Source: Anaerococcus lactolyticus ATCC 51172 | GTDB lineage: Bacteria > Bacillota > Clostridia > Tissierellales > Peptoniphilaceae | Length of the DNA stretch: 64,000 bases | Direction: 5' to 3' | NCBI RefSeq assembly: GCF_000156575.1 | Contig: NZ_GG666045.1 | Coordinates: 316,350-380,349, forward strand | Shown: positions 8,400-16,797 of the stretch, piece after piece | How the letters are laid out: each line of letters opens with the position of its first letter | How positions within the stretch are numbered: the stretch's first letter is position 1 | Translations under genes and position numbers: made by a program | Notes under the pieces: model-generated | What the model saw: only the letters and a program-made list of their open reading frames with translations | The model's database searches: none | What the model was told of the DNA's origin: nothing

Positions 8400-9755
8400 T
8401 TATTCTACTAAATCTCCAGAGATAGTAAAAGATGTATTTCCAGTGATTTTTACCTTAACAAATTCCCCAATCAGACTCTTATCTGCTTTAACATGAACCA
8501 ATTTATAGTCGTCAGTTCTGCCAGTTAAGACCTCTGGATTATTTTTACTTTCTGATTCTAATAAAACTTCTACAGTTTTTCCTATATATGTTTGATTTTT
8601 TTCATTAAAGATTGGATATAATAAGTCTAAAAGTTTATCAAACCTTGCTTGAACTATATCATCATCAATTGGAGTTAACTTTGCCGCTCTAGTTTTTGGT
8701 CTTGGTGAGTACTTAAAAGTGAAGGCTGTATCATAACCAACTTCCTTACAAACCTTAAGTGTTTGTTCAAAATCTTCCTCAGTTTCAGTAGGATAGCCTA
8801 CAATAATATCAGTAGAAATTGCTATTTCTGGAATCTCTTCCTTTAATTTCCTCGCTCTTTCTAAATATTTTTCCTGAGTGTATTTCCTGTTCATATCCTT
8901 AAGCACCTTATCAGATCCAGATTGTAATGGTAGGTGGAAATATTTACATATATTATCATTTCTTTTGATAACCTTGATTAATTCATCAGATAAGTCTTTA
9001 GGATGACTTGTTGTAAACCTTAATCTTTTAAGATTAGGAATTTGCGCTACTTTTTCAAGCAATTCTGGAAAAGTGTGATTAAAGTCAGCCTTGTTACCAT
9101 AGGAATTAACATTTTGTCCAAGAAGAGTTATTTCCTTATAACCTTGGTTAACTAGGTATTCAACTTCTTCTATTATTGATGAAGGTCTTCTTGATTCTTC
9201 CCTTCCTCTAGATTCAGGAACTATACAATATGAACAAAAATTATCGCACCCTGTCATTATGTTTACATAGGCTTGGAAATGATTTGGAGTGTTGTATTTT
9301 ACAAAATCATCTTTTACATTATCGGTAGATATATCAACAACTCTTTCTCCTGTTTCTAGATACCTAAAAATTAAATCGGATAAAGAATTTATATTTTTTG
9401 TTCCAAAAATAATATCTACTTCCCTATGTTTATCTATTATAACCTGTCTTGCTACTTCTGTTTGCATCATACATCCTGATACGGCTATAATTTTCTCAGG
9501 ATGACTTTCTTTTATTTTTTTAAGAGATGATACCTGACCATAAAGTTTTAATTCAGCGTTTTCTCTTACCAAACAGGTATTAAATAAAATGAAGTCTGCT
9601 TTCTTTCTATCCTCTTCATAAACATATCCTAAATCTTCTAGGATATAGGATATCCTTTCAGAATCGTGTTCGTTCATCTGACAGCCGAATGTCGTGATAT
9701 TATAGGTTTTTCCCTTAAAATAATCTTTATATTTTTCTAGTTTCTTACTTACCAT
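8400..9755 (-). CDS. miaB: tRNA-2-methylthio-N6-dimethylallyladenosine37 synthase MiaB
   Basis: A 451-residue radical-SAM methylthiotransferase that adds a methylthio group to i6A37 of tRNAs reading UNN codons. The N-terminal cluster cysteines are C25 (TTFGCQMNEHDSERI), C61 (NTCLVRENAE) and C95 (SGCMMQ). The radical-SAM cysteines are C170, C174 and C177 in TGCDNFCSYC, followed by VPESRGREESR. The last 65 residues form a TRAM RNA-binding domain. The pattern NEHDSERI supports MiaB rather than MtaB or RimO. It is preceded by AAGGAG and lies just behind the terminator of ispH-S1, so it is read either by leakage through that terminator or from a promoter I cannot see. In many Clostridia miaB leads to mutS and mutL; that is not so here. 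Confidence 0.95.
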   Translation of the reverse strand: MVSKKLEKYKDYFKGKTYNITTFGCQMNEHDSERISYILEDLGYVYEEDRKKADFILFNTCLVRENAELKLYGQVSSLKKIKESHPEKIIAVSGCMMQTEVARQVIIDKHREVDIIFGTKNINSLSDLIFRYLETGERVVDISTDNVKDDFVKYNTPNHFQAYVNIMTGCDNFCSYCIVPESRGREESRRPSSIIEEVEYLVNQGYKEITLLGQNVNSYGNKADFNHTFPELLEKVAQIPNLKRLRFTTSHPKDLSDELIKVIKRNDNICKYFHLPLQSGSDKVLKDMNRKYTQEKYLERARKLKEEIPEIAISTDIIVGYPTETEEDFEQTLKVCKEVGYDTAFTFKYSPRPKTRAAKLTPIDDDIVQARFDKLLDLLYPIFNEKNQTYIGKTVEVLLESESKNNPEVLTGRTDDYKLVHVKADKSLIGEFVKVKITGNTSFTISGDLVE

Positions 9756-9769
9756 GCTACTCCTTAAGT

Positions 9770-9796
9770 AAAAAAAGAGATGATCTAAGTCATCTC
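9770..9796 (-). terminator. Rho-independent terminator after ispH-S1
   Basis: On the minus strand GAGATGA, a 6-base loop and TCATCTC are followed by seven T. The stem of 7 bp sits between the stop of ispH-S1 and the ribosome-binding site of miaB, only about 15 bp before the miaB ATG. Confidence 0.8.
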
Positions 9797-9811
9797 CTTT
9801 TGATTCTAATT

Positions 9812-11881
9812 TTACTCAGCGTCTTCTTCGATTGATCCTAATAAATCATCTGATCCTTGTGCTGATAAAGCTTGTGCTAGCATATCACCAAGGTTATTAT
9901 TTAAATCATCATCACCGAAAGCTATTGAATTATCTCTTTCAACTTTTCTTCTTGGTTTGTCATTTGTTTTAGCTTGTGGTCTTGGTTTTCTTTCTGGTCT
10001 TTCTGGAGCTTCTTTAAGAGCCTTAATTGAAAGTCCAACCTTTTCTTCATCCTTATCAATTGAAATAATCTTAACTTCAATTGTATCACCAACGTTTAAT
10101 TCATCTGATGGTTTTTCCACGTGGTCCCAAGAAATTTCTGAAACGTGTACAAGTCCTTCAACACCGTCAGCAACTTCAACAAAAGCACCAAAATCAAGTA
10201 AGTTTACAACCTTACCTTCAACAACGTCACCAACTTGGTGTTCGTTTACAAATTTTTCAAATGGTTTTTCGATAAGTTGTTTACGACCAAGAGAGATTCT
10301 GTTTTTCTCTTTGTTTAGTTTTAAAATCTTAACTTCGATTTCATCGCCAACATTTAAAACATCTGATGGATGTTCAACTCTTGTCCAAGCTATATCAGAA
10401 ACGTGAAGTAGACCATCAAGACCATTAACTTCTACGAATGCACCAAAATCTGTAAGTCTTGCTACCTTACCCTTAACTACTTGACCTTCTTCAAGCTCAT
10501 CCCAAAGGTCATCTAGTTCTGCTTCTAATACATCTTTTCTAGATAAAACAAGTCTATTTTTTCTTTCATCGATGCTTATGATCTTAAGATCCCATTCTTC
10601 ACCAACGAATTTCTTTAAATTTTTAACAAAGTATGTTGCTATTTGGCTAGCTGGTACGAAACCATTAACGCCATTAACTTCAACAGTAAGGCCTCCCTTA
10701 TTAAAGCTTATAACTTTACCATGAACTAATTCTTCATTTTCAAATTTATCAGATAGTTCTTTCCAAGCTTTCATTCCTTCTACTCTTCTTGTAGAAAGGG
10801 AAACATTACCCTCACCATCATCTAGTTTAATTACGTAAACATCGATGTCAGCACCAACTTCAAAACTGTTTTTTGGATCTTTTTGTTCTTCTTCAGTCAT
10901 TTCATCTAGTTTAACAATACCATCTGCACGATATTGAATGTCAACAAATACTTCATCATCTTTAACGTTGATTACTGTACCTGTGATTACCTCTTTTGGG
11001 TAAATCTTTCTTAAACTATTCTCCAGACTGTTCATAAATTCTTCTTTTGTGAATTCATCCATACTACTTACTACCTCCTCGATAATCGACTCAGGCGTAG
11101 ACGCTCCTGCGATTATTCCTAATTTTTTAAATTTAGAGAGCTTTTGCAAAGGTAGATCTTTAACAGTTTCAATCCTAAAAACATTTTTACAAAACATACT
11201 AGCTACTTGGTATAGCTTATTCGTATTAGAACTATTAAAACCACCAACAACAATCATGCAATCCACTTGACTTGCCAGTTTTTTAGCAGAGTCCTGCCTT
11301 AATTTTGTAGCATTGCAAATTGTGTTTTCTATTACTACACTATCATTATTTTCTTCTAACTTGTTAGCAATATTTCTGAAAAACTCTAACCTATTTGTAG
11401 TTTGGCTTACCACATATAGCTTATCGTAATTCTTAATATTTTTTGCTTCAGTCTCATCTTTAACTACTATACCATGTTTTATGCAAGAGTCCATAGCAAT
11501 TATTTCAGGATGTGTATTATCACCTACAATTATAACCTGGTAACCATCTTTTTCCTTTTGAATAATTTTTTTATAAATACTATTTAGGACTGGACAAGTC
11601 GCATCGTAAAGTTCATTTCCATTTTCGATTAGCTTATCTTTAAAATTTTTATCCTCACCATGAGCTCTTATCACAATCAAGCTATCTTTTATATTCAAAG
11701 CTTCATCATGGTCAATCACAGTAAGTCCTCTTTTGCTAAAAGATTCGACAAGTTGAGGATTATGGATTAAGGGACCCAAGCAGTAAACAGTTTTATTACT
11801 ATCCAAAGCTTTTTCTGCAAGTTCTACGCTTCTTTTTACACCAAAGCAAAAACCTGAATTTTCAGCAATTATTATTTCCAT
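9812..11881 (-). CDS. ispH: IspH fused to four S1 RNA-binding repeats
   Basis: This is 4-hydroxy-3-methylbut-2-enyl diphosphate reductase (last step of the MEP isoprenoid pathway) fused to a ribosomal-protein-S1-like half. Residues 1-280 are IspH: cluster cysteines in GFCFGVKR (C12), ATCPVL (about C94) and ICNATKLRQ (about C188), with RAHGE and SSNTNKL for substrate binding. Four S1 repeats follow, starting near GTVINVKDDEVFVDI, GKVISFNKGGLTVEV, GKVARLTDFGAFVEV and GKVVNLLDFGAFVEV, each ending in a strand such as NRISLGRK. A disordered tail (RPERKPRPQ) and acidic end close the protein. I use ATG 11881 (689 residues); a GTG at 11890 has no ribosome-binding site. It overlaps plsC by 20 bp. The same fusion is known in several Clostridia, where S1 is next to cmk. 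Confidence 0.95.
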   Translation of the reverse strand: MEIIIAENSGFCFGVKRSVELAEKALDSNKTVYCLGPLIHNPQLVESFSKRGLTVIDHDEALNIKDSLIVIRAHGEDKNFKDKLIENGNELYDATCPVLNSIYKKIIQKEKDGYQVIIVGDNTHPEIIAMDSCIKHGIVVKDETEAKNIKNYDKLYVVSQTTNRLEFFRNIANKLEENNDSVVIENTICNATKLRQDSAKKLASQVDCMIVVGGFNSSNTNKLYQVASMFCKNVFRIETVKDLPLQKLSKFKKLGIIAGASTPESIIEEVVSSMDEFTKEEFMNSLENSLRKIYPKEVITGTVINVKDDEVFVDIQYRADGIVKLDEMTEEEQKDPKNSFEVGADIDVYVIKLDDGEGNVSLSTRRVEGMKAWKELSDKFENEELVHGKVISFNKGGLTVEVNGVNGFVPASQIATYFVKNLKKFVGEEWDLKIISIDERKNRLVLSRKDVLEAELDDLWDELEEGQVVKGKVARLTDFGAFVEVNGLDGLLHVSDIAWTRVEHPSDVLNVGDEIEVKILKLNKEKNRISLGRKQLIEKPFEKFVNEHQVGDVVEGKVVNLLDFGAFVEVADGVEGLVHVSEISWDHVEKPSDELNVGDTIEVKIISIDKDEEKVGLSIKALKEAPERPERKPRPQAKTNDKPRRKVERDNSIAFGDDDLNNNLGDMLAQALSAQGSDDLLGSIEEDAE

Positions 11882-12476
11882 TTTTTTCACTTTCTATTAT
11901 ATCTCTATGGTCATATATGGCATAGAATACCTCATCGCTAATCATCTTCATTGCCTCTTTATTTTTAATGTCAGCATATTTTTCAATAGCAATAGGCTCT
12001 TTGACATAAATATCAACACTAGAAAATAATTTATAACTTGTTACTATTTCAATAGGTAGGATATCTGACTTTGCTTTTAGAGCGATGAACCCAATTCCTT
12101 CGTGCATATTTTCCCTTGATATTTTCTTTACCCTGGTTCCCTCAGGGAAAATGCCAAGAGTTTTGCCATCTTTTATGAGTCCAATTGCATATCTAAGAGC
12201 TTTTAAATCATTTCCCTTTCGGTCTATAGGAAAAACGCCAGCCGCTTTTAAAATATTTCTTAAGACTGGTATTTCAAAAAGTTCTTTTTTGGCCATAAAG
12301 TTAAACTTTATGGGCAGATTAAGGGCTAGAAAAAAAGGGTCAAGGTTAGACCAATGGTTCGCACAAGCAATTATATCGGCCTTTTCTGGAATATTTTCCC
12401 TGCCATGGACTCTTACCCTATAAAAAGGGAAAAATAAGACCCTCAATATGGCAACAACAACCCTATAAAACATCAT
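11862..12476 (-). CDS. plsC: 1-acyl-sn-glycerol-3-phosphate acyltransferase
   Basis: A 204-residue membrane-associated acyltransferase that acylates lysophosphatidic acid to phosphatidic acid. The catalytic HX4D is NHWSNLD (H41, D46), the substrate motif is FPEGTR (111-116), and a hydrophobic N terminus (residues 3-18) anchors it. IPIDRKGND-like motif III is FPIDRKGND near 83-91. It overlaps the end of cmk by 14 bp, and its own end overlaps ispH-S1. The order cmk, plsC, ispH, rpsA is a conserved clostridial arrangement, which supports the call. Confidence 0.92.
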   Translation of the reverse strand: MMFYRVVVAILRVLFFPFYRVRVHGRENIPEKADIIACANHWSNLDPFFLALNLPIKFNFMAKKELFEIPVLRNILKAAGVFPIDRKGNDLKALRYAIGLIKDGKTLGIFPEGTRVKKISRENMHEGIGFIALKAKSDILPIEIVTSYKLFSSVDIYVKEPIAIEKYADIKNKEAMKMISDEVFYAIYDHRDIIESEKNGNNNC

Positions 12477-13116
12477 TTTTACCCATTAATGATAAGATTT
12501 TATTAACTGTTTGGTCAATATTTAAGTTTGAGCTATCAACGACAATGGCGCCTTCAGCAACTTTCAAAGGTGAAACTTTTCTGTTTGAGTCATAGTCATC
12601 TCTTTTTATTATTGCTTTTTCTATTTCTTCTATTGTCATATCAGATTCGCCTTGGTCAAAACGTCTTTTAGCTCTTGTTAAGGCAGAAGCAGTTAGATAA
12701 AATTTATATTTTGCATCAGGGAAAACCACACTTCCGATATCCCTACCATCAAGAATAAATGAAGTGTTTTCTGCAATTTTTCTTTGTAGGTCTACCATTT
12801 TTTCCCTTACATAATCTCTAGCGGAGACCCAAGAAACATTAGCTGTAACTTGATCATTCCTCAATCTATCAGTGACATCTTCATCATTTAAAAACAGTTT
12901 GTTGTCTCTAAAGTCAATTGTGATTTCATCTAATAAGTATTTTAAAATTTTGTCATCAGTATTTTCTCCAAAGCCCTTATCAAGAAAATACTTTGTAACA
13001 GCCCTATACATAAGGCCTGTATTTAAGTATTCAATATTTAATTTTTTTGCCAAGATTTCTGATACGGTTGATTTTCCAGATCCACTTGGGCCATCAATTG
13101 CTATTATATATGTCAT
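12463..13116 (-). CDS. cmk: Cytidylate kinase
   Basis: A 217-residue CMP/dCMP kinase. The P-loop is IAIDGPSGSGKST (residues 4-16). The CMP-binding insert and the LDGRDIGSVVFPDAKYKFYL motif are present, as is the lid with RAKRRFDQ. Length is typical of bacterial Cmk. It starts in a 4-bp overlap (ATGA) with the stop of the flavoprotein upstream and overlaps plsC downstream, so it is translated in a coupled series. Confidence 0.95.
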   Translation of the reverse strand: MTYIIAIDGPSGSGKSTVSEILAKKLNIEYLNTGLMYRAVTKYFLDKGFGENTDDKILKYLLDEITIDFRDNKLFLNDEDVTDRLRNDQVTANVSWVSARDYVREKMVDLQRKIAENTSFILDGRDIGSVVFPDAKYKFYLTASALTRAKRRFDQGESDMTIEEIEKAIIKRDDYDSNRKVSPLKVAEGAIVVDSSNLNIDQTVNKILSLMGKNDVL

Positions 13117-14327
13117 GTGTTCTCCTTAATGTAAGTCCCGGCTGAATATGCTGTGCTAAAACAAATTTGTAAATTAAAACCACCTGTAAGACAATCTATA
13201 TCCAGGATTTCGCCTGCAAAAAATAAACCCTCTACTAATTTTGATTGCATATTTTTTGGATTTAACTTAGTTACATCTATTCCGCCTCTAGTTACAACTG
13301 CAGATTCAAACGACCCTAGTCTATCAAATTCAAGATCAAAATCTTTAATTTTTTCAATCAATGATTTTCTATCTTCTTTTGTAAATTCACTTGATTTTTT
13401 TCCTAAATTCAAATTATTTCGTCTAAATATTTCATCAAGTAAAGATGGATTTAAAAGGGTCTTTAATGCGTTTCCAACACTTTTCTTCGAGTTTTCACCC
13501 AGTAAATTTAGAATTTGCTTATCTAAATCATTATAAGTTAGATTTGGATAAAAATCTATAGACACCTTGCTTATTTTTTTATCTCTCATATAAGAACTTG
13601 CCTTAAGCGCAGCAGGTCCAGTTAAGAAATTAGCATTAATAAGAAGATCACCTTCGACTGAAACATTATCTTTATCTGTTAATATATTTATTTTTATATT
13701 CCTAAAAGACTGGGCTTTAAAATTTATCTTGTCCTTTATAAATATAGGTACAAGAACCGCTTTAGGCTCAATGATTTCATGCCCTAACTTTCTTGCAAGT
13801 TTATAACCAATTCCATCAGAGCCTGTTTTAGGGTAAGATTTTCCACCTGTAGCTATAATTAAATAATCAAATTCGTAGGTTTTTCCATTTTGATCGGTGA
13901 GATAAAAATTTTTATCCTTATATACCTTATTAATTTTTGTATTAGTTATAAGATTTATAGACTTCTCTTTAAGCTTAGCTTCAAAAAACTTTACGATATC
14001 TATCGCCTTCTCAGATTTCGGAAAAACTCTACCATCTTCCTCTATGATTGTTTCTATCCCATTTTTATTTAAAAAATCAATCATAGAAAAATTATCAAAA
14101 TTCGTAAAGGCAGAATAAATAAATTTCTTATTTGTAACGACATTATCTAAGAAATCTTGATAGTAAGCAGCATTCGTAATGTTACATCTGCCACCACCAG
14201 TCATGAGGAGTTTTTTACCAATTTTCTCATTAGTTTCAAAAACTGTAACTATATTATTTTCATTCTTTGCTCTTATAGCAGCCATCAACCCCGCAGGGCC
14301 TGCACCAATTATCCCAATTTTTTTCAT
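13113..14327 (-). CDS. NAD(P)/FAD-dependent oxidoreductase of the BaiN/YhiN (HI0933) family
   Basis: A 404-residue flavoprotein. The N terminus MKKIGIIGAGPAGLMAAIRA is the dinucleotide-binding fold, GKKLLMTGGGRCNITN is the family signature at about 45-60, and the C-terminal AGEILDIDCLTGGFNLQ closes the FAD site. The insert between about 190 and 330 is the HI0933 domain. I start at ATG 14327 rather than 14354 because the shorter form begins at the conserved strand. Cellular substrates of this family are poorly known; the bile-acid reductase role of BaiN should not be assumed here. It sits between rluB and cmk, as in many Firmicutes. Confidence 0.88.
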   Translation of the reverse strand: MKKIGIIGAGPAGLMAAIRAKNENNIVTVFETNEKIGKKLLMTGGGRCNITNAAYYQDFLDNVVTNKKFIYSAFTNFDNFSMIDFLNKNGIETIIEEDGRVFPKSEKAIDIVKFFEAKLKEKSINLITNTKINKVYKDKNFYLTDQNGKTYEFDYLIIATGGKSYPKTGSDGIGYKLARKLGHEIIEPKAVLVPIFIKDKINFKAQSFRNIKINILTDKDNVSVEGDLLINANFLTGPAALKASSYMRDKKISKVSIDFYPNLTYNDLDKQILNLLGENSKKSVGNALKTLLNPSLLDEIFRRNNLNLGKKSSEFTKEDRKSLIEKIKDFDLEFDRLGSFESAVVTRGGIDVTKLNPKNMQSKLVEGLFFAGEILDIDCLTGGFNLQICFSTAYSAGTYIKENT

Positions 14328-14354
14328 ATTTATCCCACAAAAAAAGATAGTCAC

Positions 14355-15050
14355 CTATCTTCTAATTTCTTCTACAAATTTTAATTCATCTTCATTAAAA
14401 TATCTGTATTCTTTTTCCTTAAGATTTGATAGGCTAATCTTTCCTATCCTTATTCTTTTTAGACTTACAACTTTTATTCCGAAAACCTTAAACATCCTTC
14501 TTATCTGTCTATTGTATCCCTGATGGATTATAACCCTGTAAGTGTTATTTTCCAAATATTCGATTTTAGCATCAGATGTTTTTTCGCCATTGCCTATATC
14601 AAGGCCTTGTGCAAATTGCTTTTCTTGATAGTCTTTTAGTTTTTTATCGACTTTAACTATGTATTCCTTATCAAGTTTGTATTTAGGATGGATTAGATTG
14701 TTGGTAAATTCGCCATCATTTGTTATTATTAAAAGTCCTTCACTATCCTTATCTAACCTGCCTGCAGCAAAAAACCTCTTATCAATATCAACTAATTCAT
14801 TTAAGTCTTTTTCATTATAGGGATCAAAATTCGATGTTATAAAGCCTACTGGCTTATACAATTTTATATAAAACTTCTTTTCGATCGATAAAACTTTACC
14901 TTCTACTTCAACCCTATCATCATCACAAACATCAATTCCTGGTTCTAAGATTACTTCATCATTAATTTTTACCTTGCCCTTTAGAATCAGCTCGTCAGCC
15001 TTTCTCCTTGAAGTGTAACCAGCATGAGCAATAAATTTATTAATCCTCAT
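14355..15050 (-). CDS. rluB: RsuA/RluB-type rRNA pseudouridine synthase
   Basis: A 231-residue enzyme that isomerises a uridine of rRNA to pseudouridine. Residues 1-60 are an S4 RNA-binding domain (MRINKFIAHAGYTSRRKADE). The catalytic aspartate is in AAGRLDKDSEGLLIITNDG near residue 100. QGYNRQIRRMFKVFG is the C-terminal family motif. It overlaps scpB by 11 bp; scpA-scpB-rluB is a conserved trio. The target is inferred to be 23S U2605 as for RluB, but RsuA-type 16S specificity cannot be excluded by eye. Confidence 0.92.
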   Translation of the reverse strand: MRINKFIAHAGYTSRRKADELILKGKVKINDEVILEPGIDVCDDDRVEVEGKVLSIEKKFYIKLYKPVGFITSNFDPYNEKDLNELVDIDKRFFAAGRLDKDSEGLLIITNDGEFTNNLIHPKYKLDKEYIVKVDKKLKDYQEKQFAQGLDIGNGEKTSDAKIEYLENNTYRVIIHQGYNRQIRRMFKVFGIKVVSLKRIRIGKISLSNLKEKEYRYFNEDELKFVEEIRR

Positions 15051-15564
15051 TTTTCTCTATCCTTATTTCAGGCAAGTCATCCAAAGAATTCAAATTAAAA
15101 TATTGCAAAAAGTTATCAGTTGTTCCATAGATAATTGGCTTGCCTATTTTATCGAGCCTTCCTTTTTCTGTAATTAATTTTTTTTCTAAAAGCGAATCAA
15201 TAGTTGATTGAGAATTAACCCCTCTGATTTTATCTATCTCAACTCTTGTTATTGGCTGCTTATAAGCTATTATTGATAAAGTCTCTAGGGTTGAATTTGT
15301 TAGTTTTTTATCTGATTTTGAAAGAAGTGATTCAAAATACTTATCGCTAGCCTTCCTAGTTGTAAATTGGAAAGAATTGTTAAAATTTCTTATAACAAGA
15401 CCAGTTTGCCTGTCTTTTCTTTCATCAATCATCTCATCTAGGCATTTTTTTATATCAGCCTTAGGCAAGTCATATAAAATTTTACTAATTTCATCAATAC
15501 TTATAGGTTCAGCCCATATATATAAGACCTCTTCAATGAGACCTTTTAAGTAGTCTTCCGTCAT
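15040..15564 (-). CDS. scpB: Segregation and condensation protein B
   Basis: A 174-residue winged-helix protein, partner of ScpA and SMC in bacterial condensin. The first wing domain starts with LIEEVLYIWAEPISIDEISKIL, the second with TLETLSIIAYKQPITRVEIDKIRGVNS, the family's best conserved stretch. It has a 4-bp overlap with scpA upstream and overlaps rluB downstream. No smc gene is in the window, which is normal. Confidence 0.95.
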   Translation of the reverse strand: MTEDYLKGLIEEVLYIWAEPISIDEISKILYDLPKADIKKCLDEMIDERKDRQTGLVIRNFNNSFQFTTRKASDKYFESLLSKSDKKLTNSTLETLSIIAYKQPITRVEIDKIRGVNSQSTIDSLLEKKLITEKGRLDKIGKPIIYGTTDNFLQYFNLNSLDDLPEIRIEKNED

Positions 15565-16259
15565 TTAACCCTCTTAATAATCTTAAATGAGTTCATCTCT
15601 ATTTGTTTAATATATATTTCATTTAGCCTTACCATTTCTAATAAGGCTAGGAAAGTTGCAATACACTCAGCTTTTGAATTAATTCTTTTGGTAATATCAA
15701 CCAAGTTTAATTCTTTAGAAAAGTTTAGGGTCTTCCTAAGACTTATCAAATATGAATTAACATCCGGTATCTTAACTTGCTCAAAAATTTTCTCTTCACT
15801 CTTTTTTTCTATCGCAAGTCTTCTTAGTAACTTTGAAAATTCATTAGAAAGAATATCGACATCTTGAGATATGATTAAATTATCTTTTTGATAAGTTGAG
15901 AGATCTTCTTGATATTTTGAATGGATTTTCCTAGCTTCATCTTCTAAAAATTTAAAATCATCTTGAACAGATTTTATTTTTTTATATTCAATAAGATAAG
16001 AAAGAAAATCTTCTTCTAGCCCTTCATTTTCAGGTTTTGGCAAGAGTTTGTTTGCCTTAATTGTCAATAGAATTGAAGATGTATATATAAATTCAGATAG
16101 CATAGAAATATCAATATCCATTTTTGCCATTTCCTCTAAAAATGGAGCTGTAATCTCTTCTATTTTTACGTCATATATGTCAATTTTTTCCCTATCAATC
16201 AGTTTTAACAATAGCTCAAAAGGGCCCTCAAAATCTTCAAGTTTTATATTAAGCTTCAT
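15561..16259 (-). CDS. scpA: Segregation and condensation protein A (kleisin)
   Basis: A 232-residue kleisin that bridges the SMC heads and binds ScpB. The N terminus has the signature FEGPFELLLKLIDREKIDIYDVKI, followed by ISMLSEFIYTSSILLTIKANKLLP. The C-terminal winged helix (about 165-225) includes ATFLALLEMVRLNEI. Length and order (scpA before scpB) are canonical. It overlaps the NUDIX gene upstream by 11 bp. Confidence 0.95.
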   Translation of the reverse strand: MKLNIKLEDFEGPFELLLKLIDREKIDIYDVKIEEITAPFLEEMAKMDIDISMLSEFIYTSSILLTIKANKLLPKPENEGLEEDFLSYLIEYKKIKSVQDDFKFLEDEARKIHSKYQEDLSTYQKDNLIISQDVDILSNEFSKLLRRLAIEKKSEEKIFEQVKIPDVNSYLISLRKTLNFSKELNLVDITKRINSKAECIATFLALLEMVRLNEIYIKQIEMNSFKIIKRVK

Positions 16260-16797
16260 TTATCCTTCTTAGGGCATAAAAAATTGCAATAATTGTCTTA
16301 GCATCAGTTATTTCACCATTTTCAATCATCTGATATAAATCAGTTAATAAATATGATTTACTCATCAAATTTTCATCCTCGTCTAAGTCTAATGGAGATT
16401 CTAATAAATCTTCAGCAACGAAAAAAGATAATTTATCGTTTGTAAAACCTGGCGAAGCGTGCATATCGAATAGATAAGTTACTTTCTGAGGGAAAAATCC
16501 CACTTCTTCTTGGAGTTCTCTTTTTGCAGTTTCAATTGGAAGTTCACCTGGGTCCACAAGACCTGCAGGAATTTCTAGAGTTACCTTATCGATAGCCTTC
16601 CTATATTGACGAACCATCCATATCTTATCAGGACCATCAAAAGCGATAATACCAACTCCTTTTTGGTGGTCGACTATTTCCCTCTTCGAATATCTCTTAT
16701 TTTCAAGTTCAACAGTTTCCACCCTAAGCTTAAGGATTTTACCGTCATAAATAGTATCTGACTTTATTGTTTTTTCATAAAACTTTTCTTCATTCAT
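16249..16797 (-). CDS. nudF: NUDIX hydrolase, ADP-ribose pyrophosphatase type
   Basis: A 182-residue NUDIX enzyme that splits ADP-ribose to AMP and ribose 5-phosphate. The Nudix box is complete: G-x5-E-x7-RE-x2-EE-x-G, seen as GLVDPGE then LPIETAKRELQEEVGF (about residues 79-101). Preceding VRQYRKAIDKVTLEIPAG is typical of the ADP-ribose group, as is the proline-containing loop after the box (ASPGFTNDKLSFFVAEDL). It lies between recN and scpA, with 8- and 11-bp overlaps. ADP-ribose is the likely but not proven substrate. Confidence 0.9.
   Translation of the reverse strand: MNEEKFYEKTIKSDTIYDGKILKLRVETVELENKRYSKREIVDHQKGVGIIAFDGPDKIWMVRQYRKAIDKVTLEIPAGLVDPGELPIETAKRELQEEVGFFPQKVTYLFDMHASPGFTNDKLSFFVAEDLLESPLDLDEDENLMSKSYLLTDLYQMIENGEITDAKTIIAIFYALRRINEA

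Noticed and set aside
9957-10406. Plus-strand open frame of 149 codons, serine- and threonine-rich
   Set aside because: It is antisense to the S1 repeats of ispH-S1; its composition mirrors the repeats and it has no ribosome-binding site.
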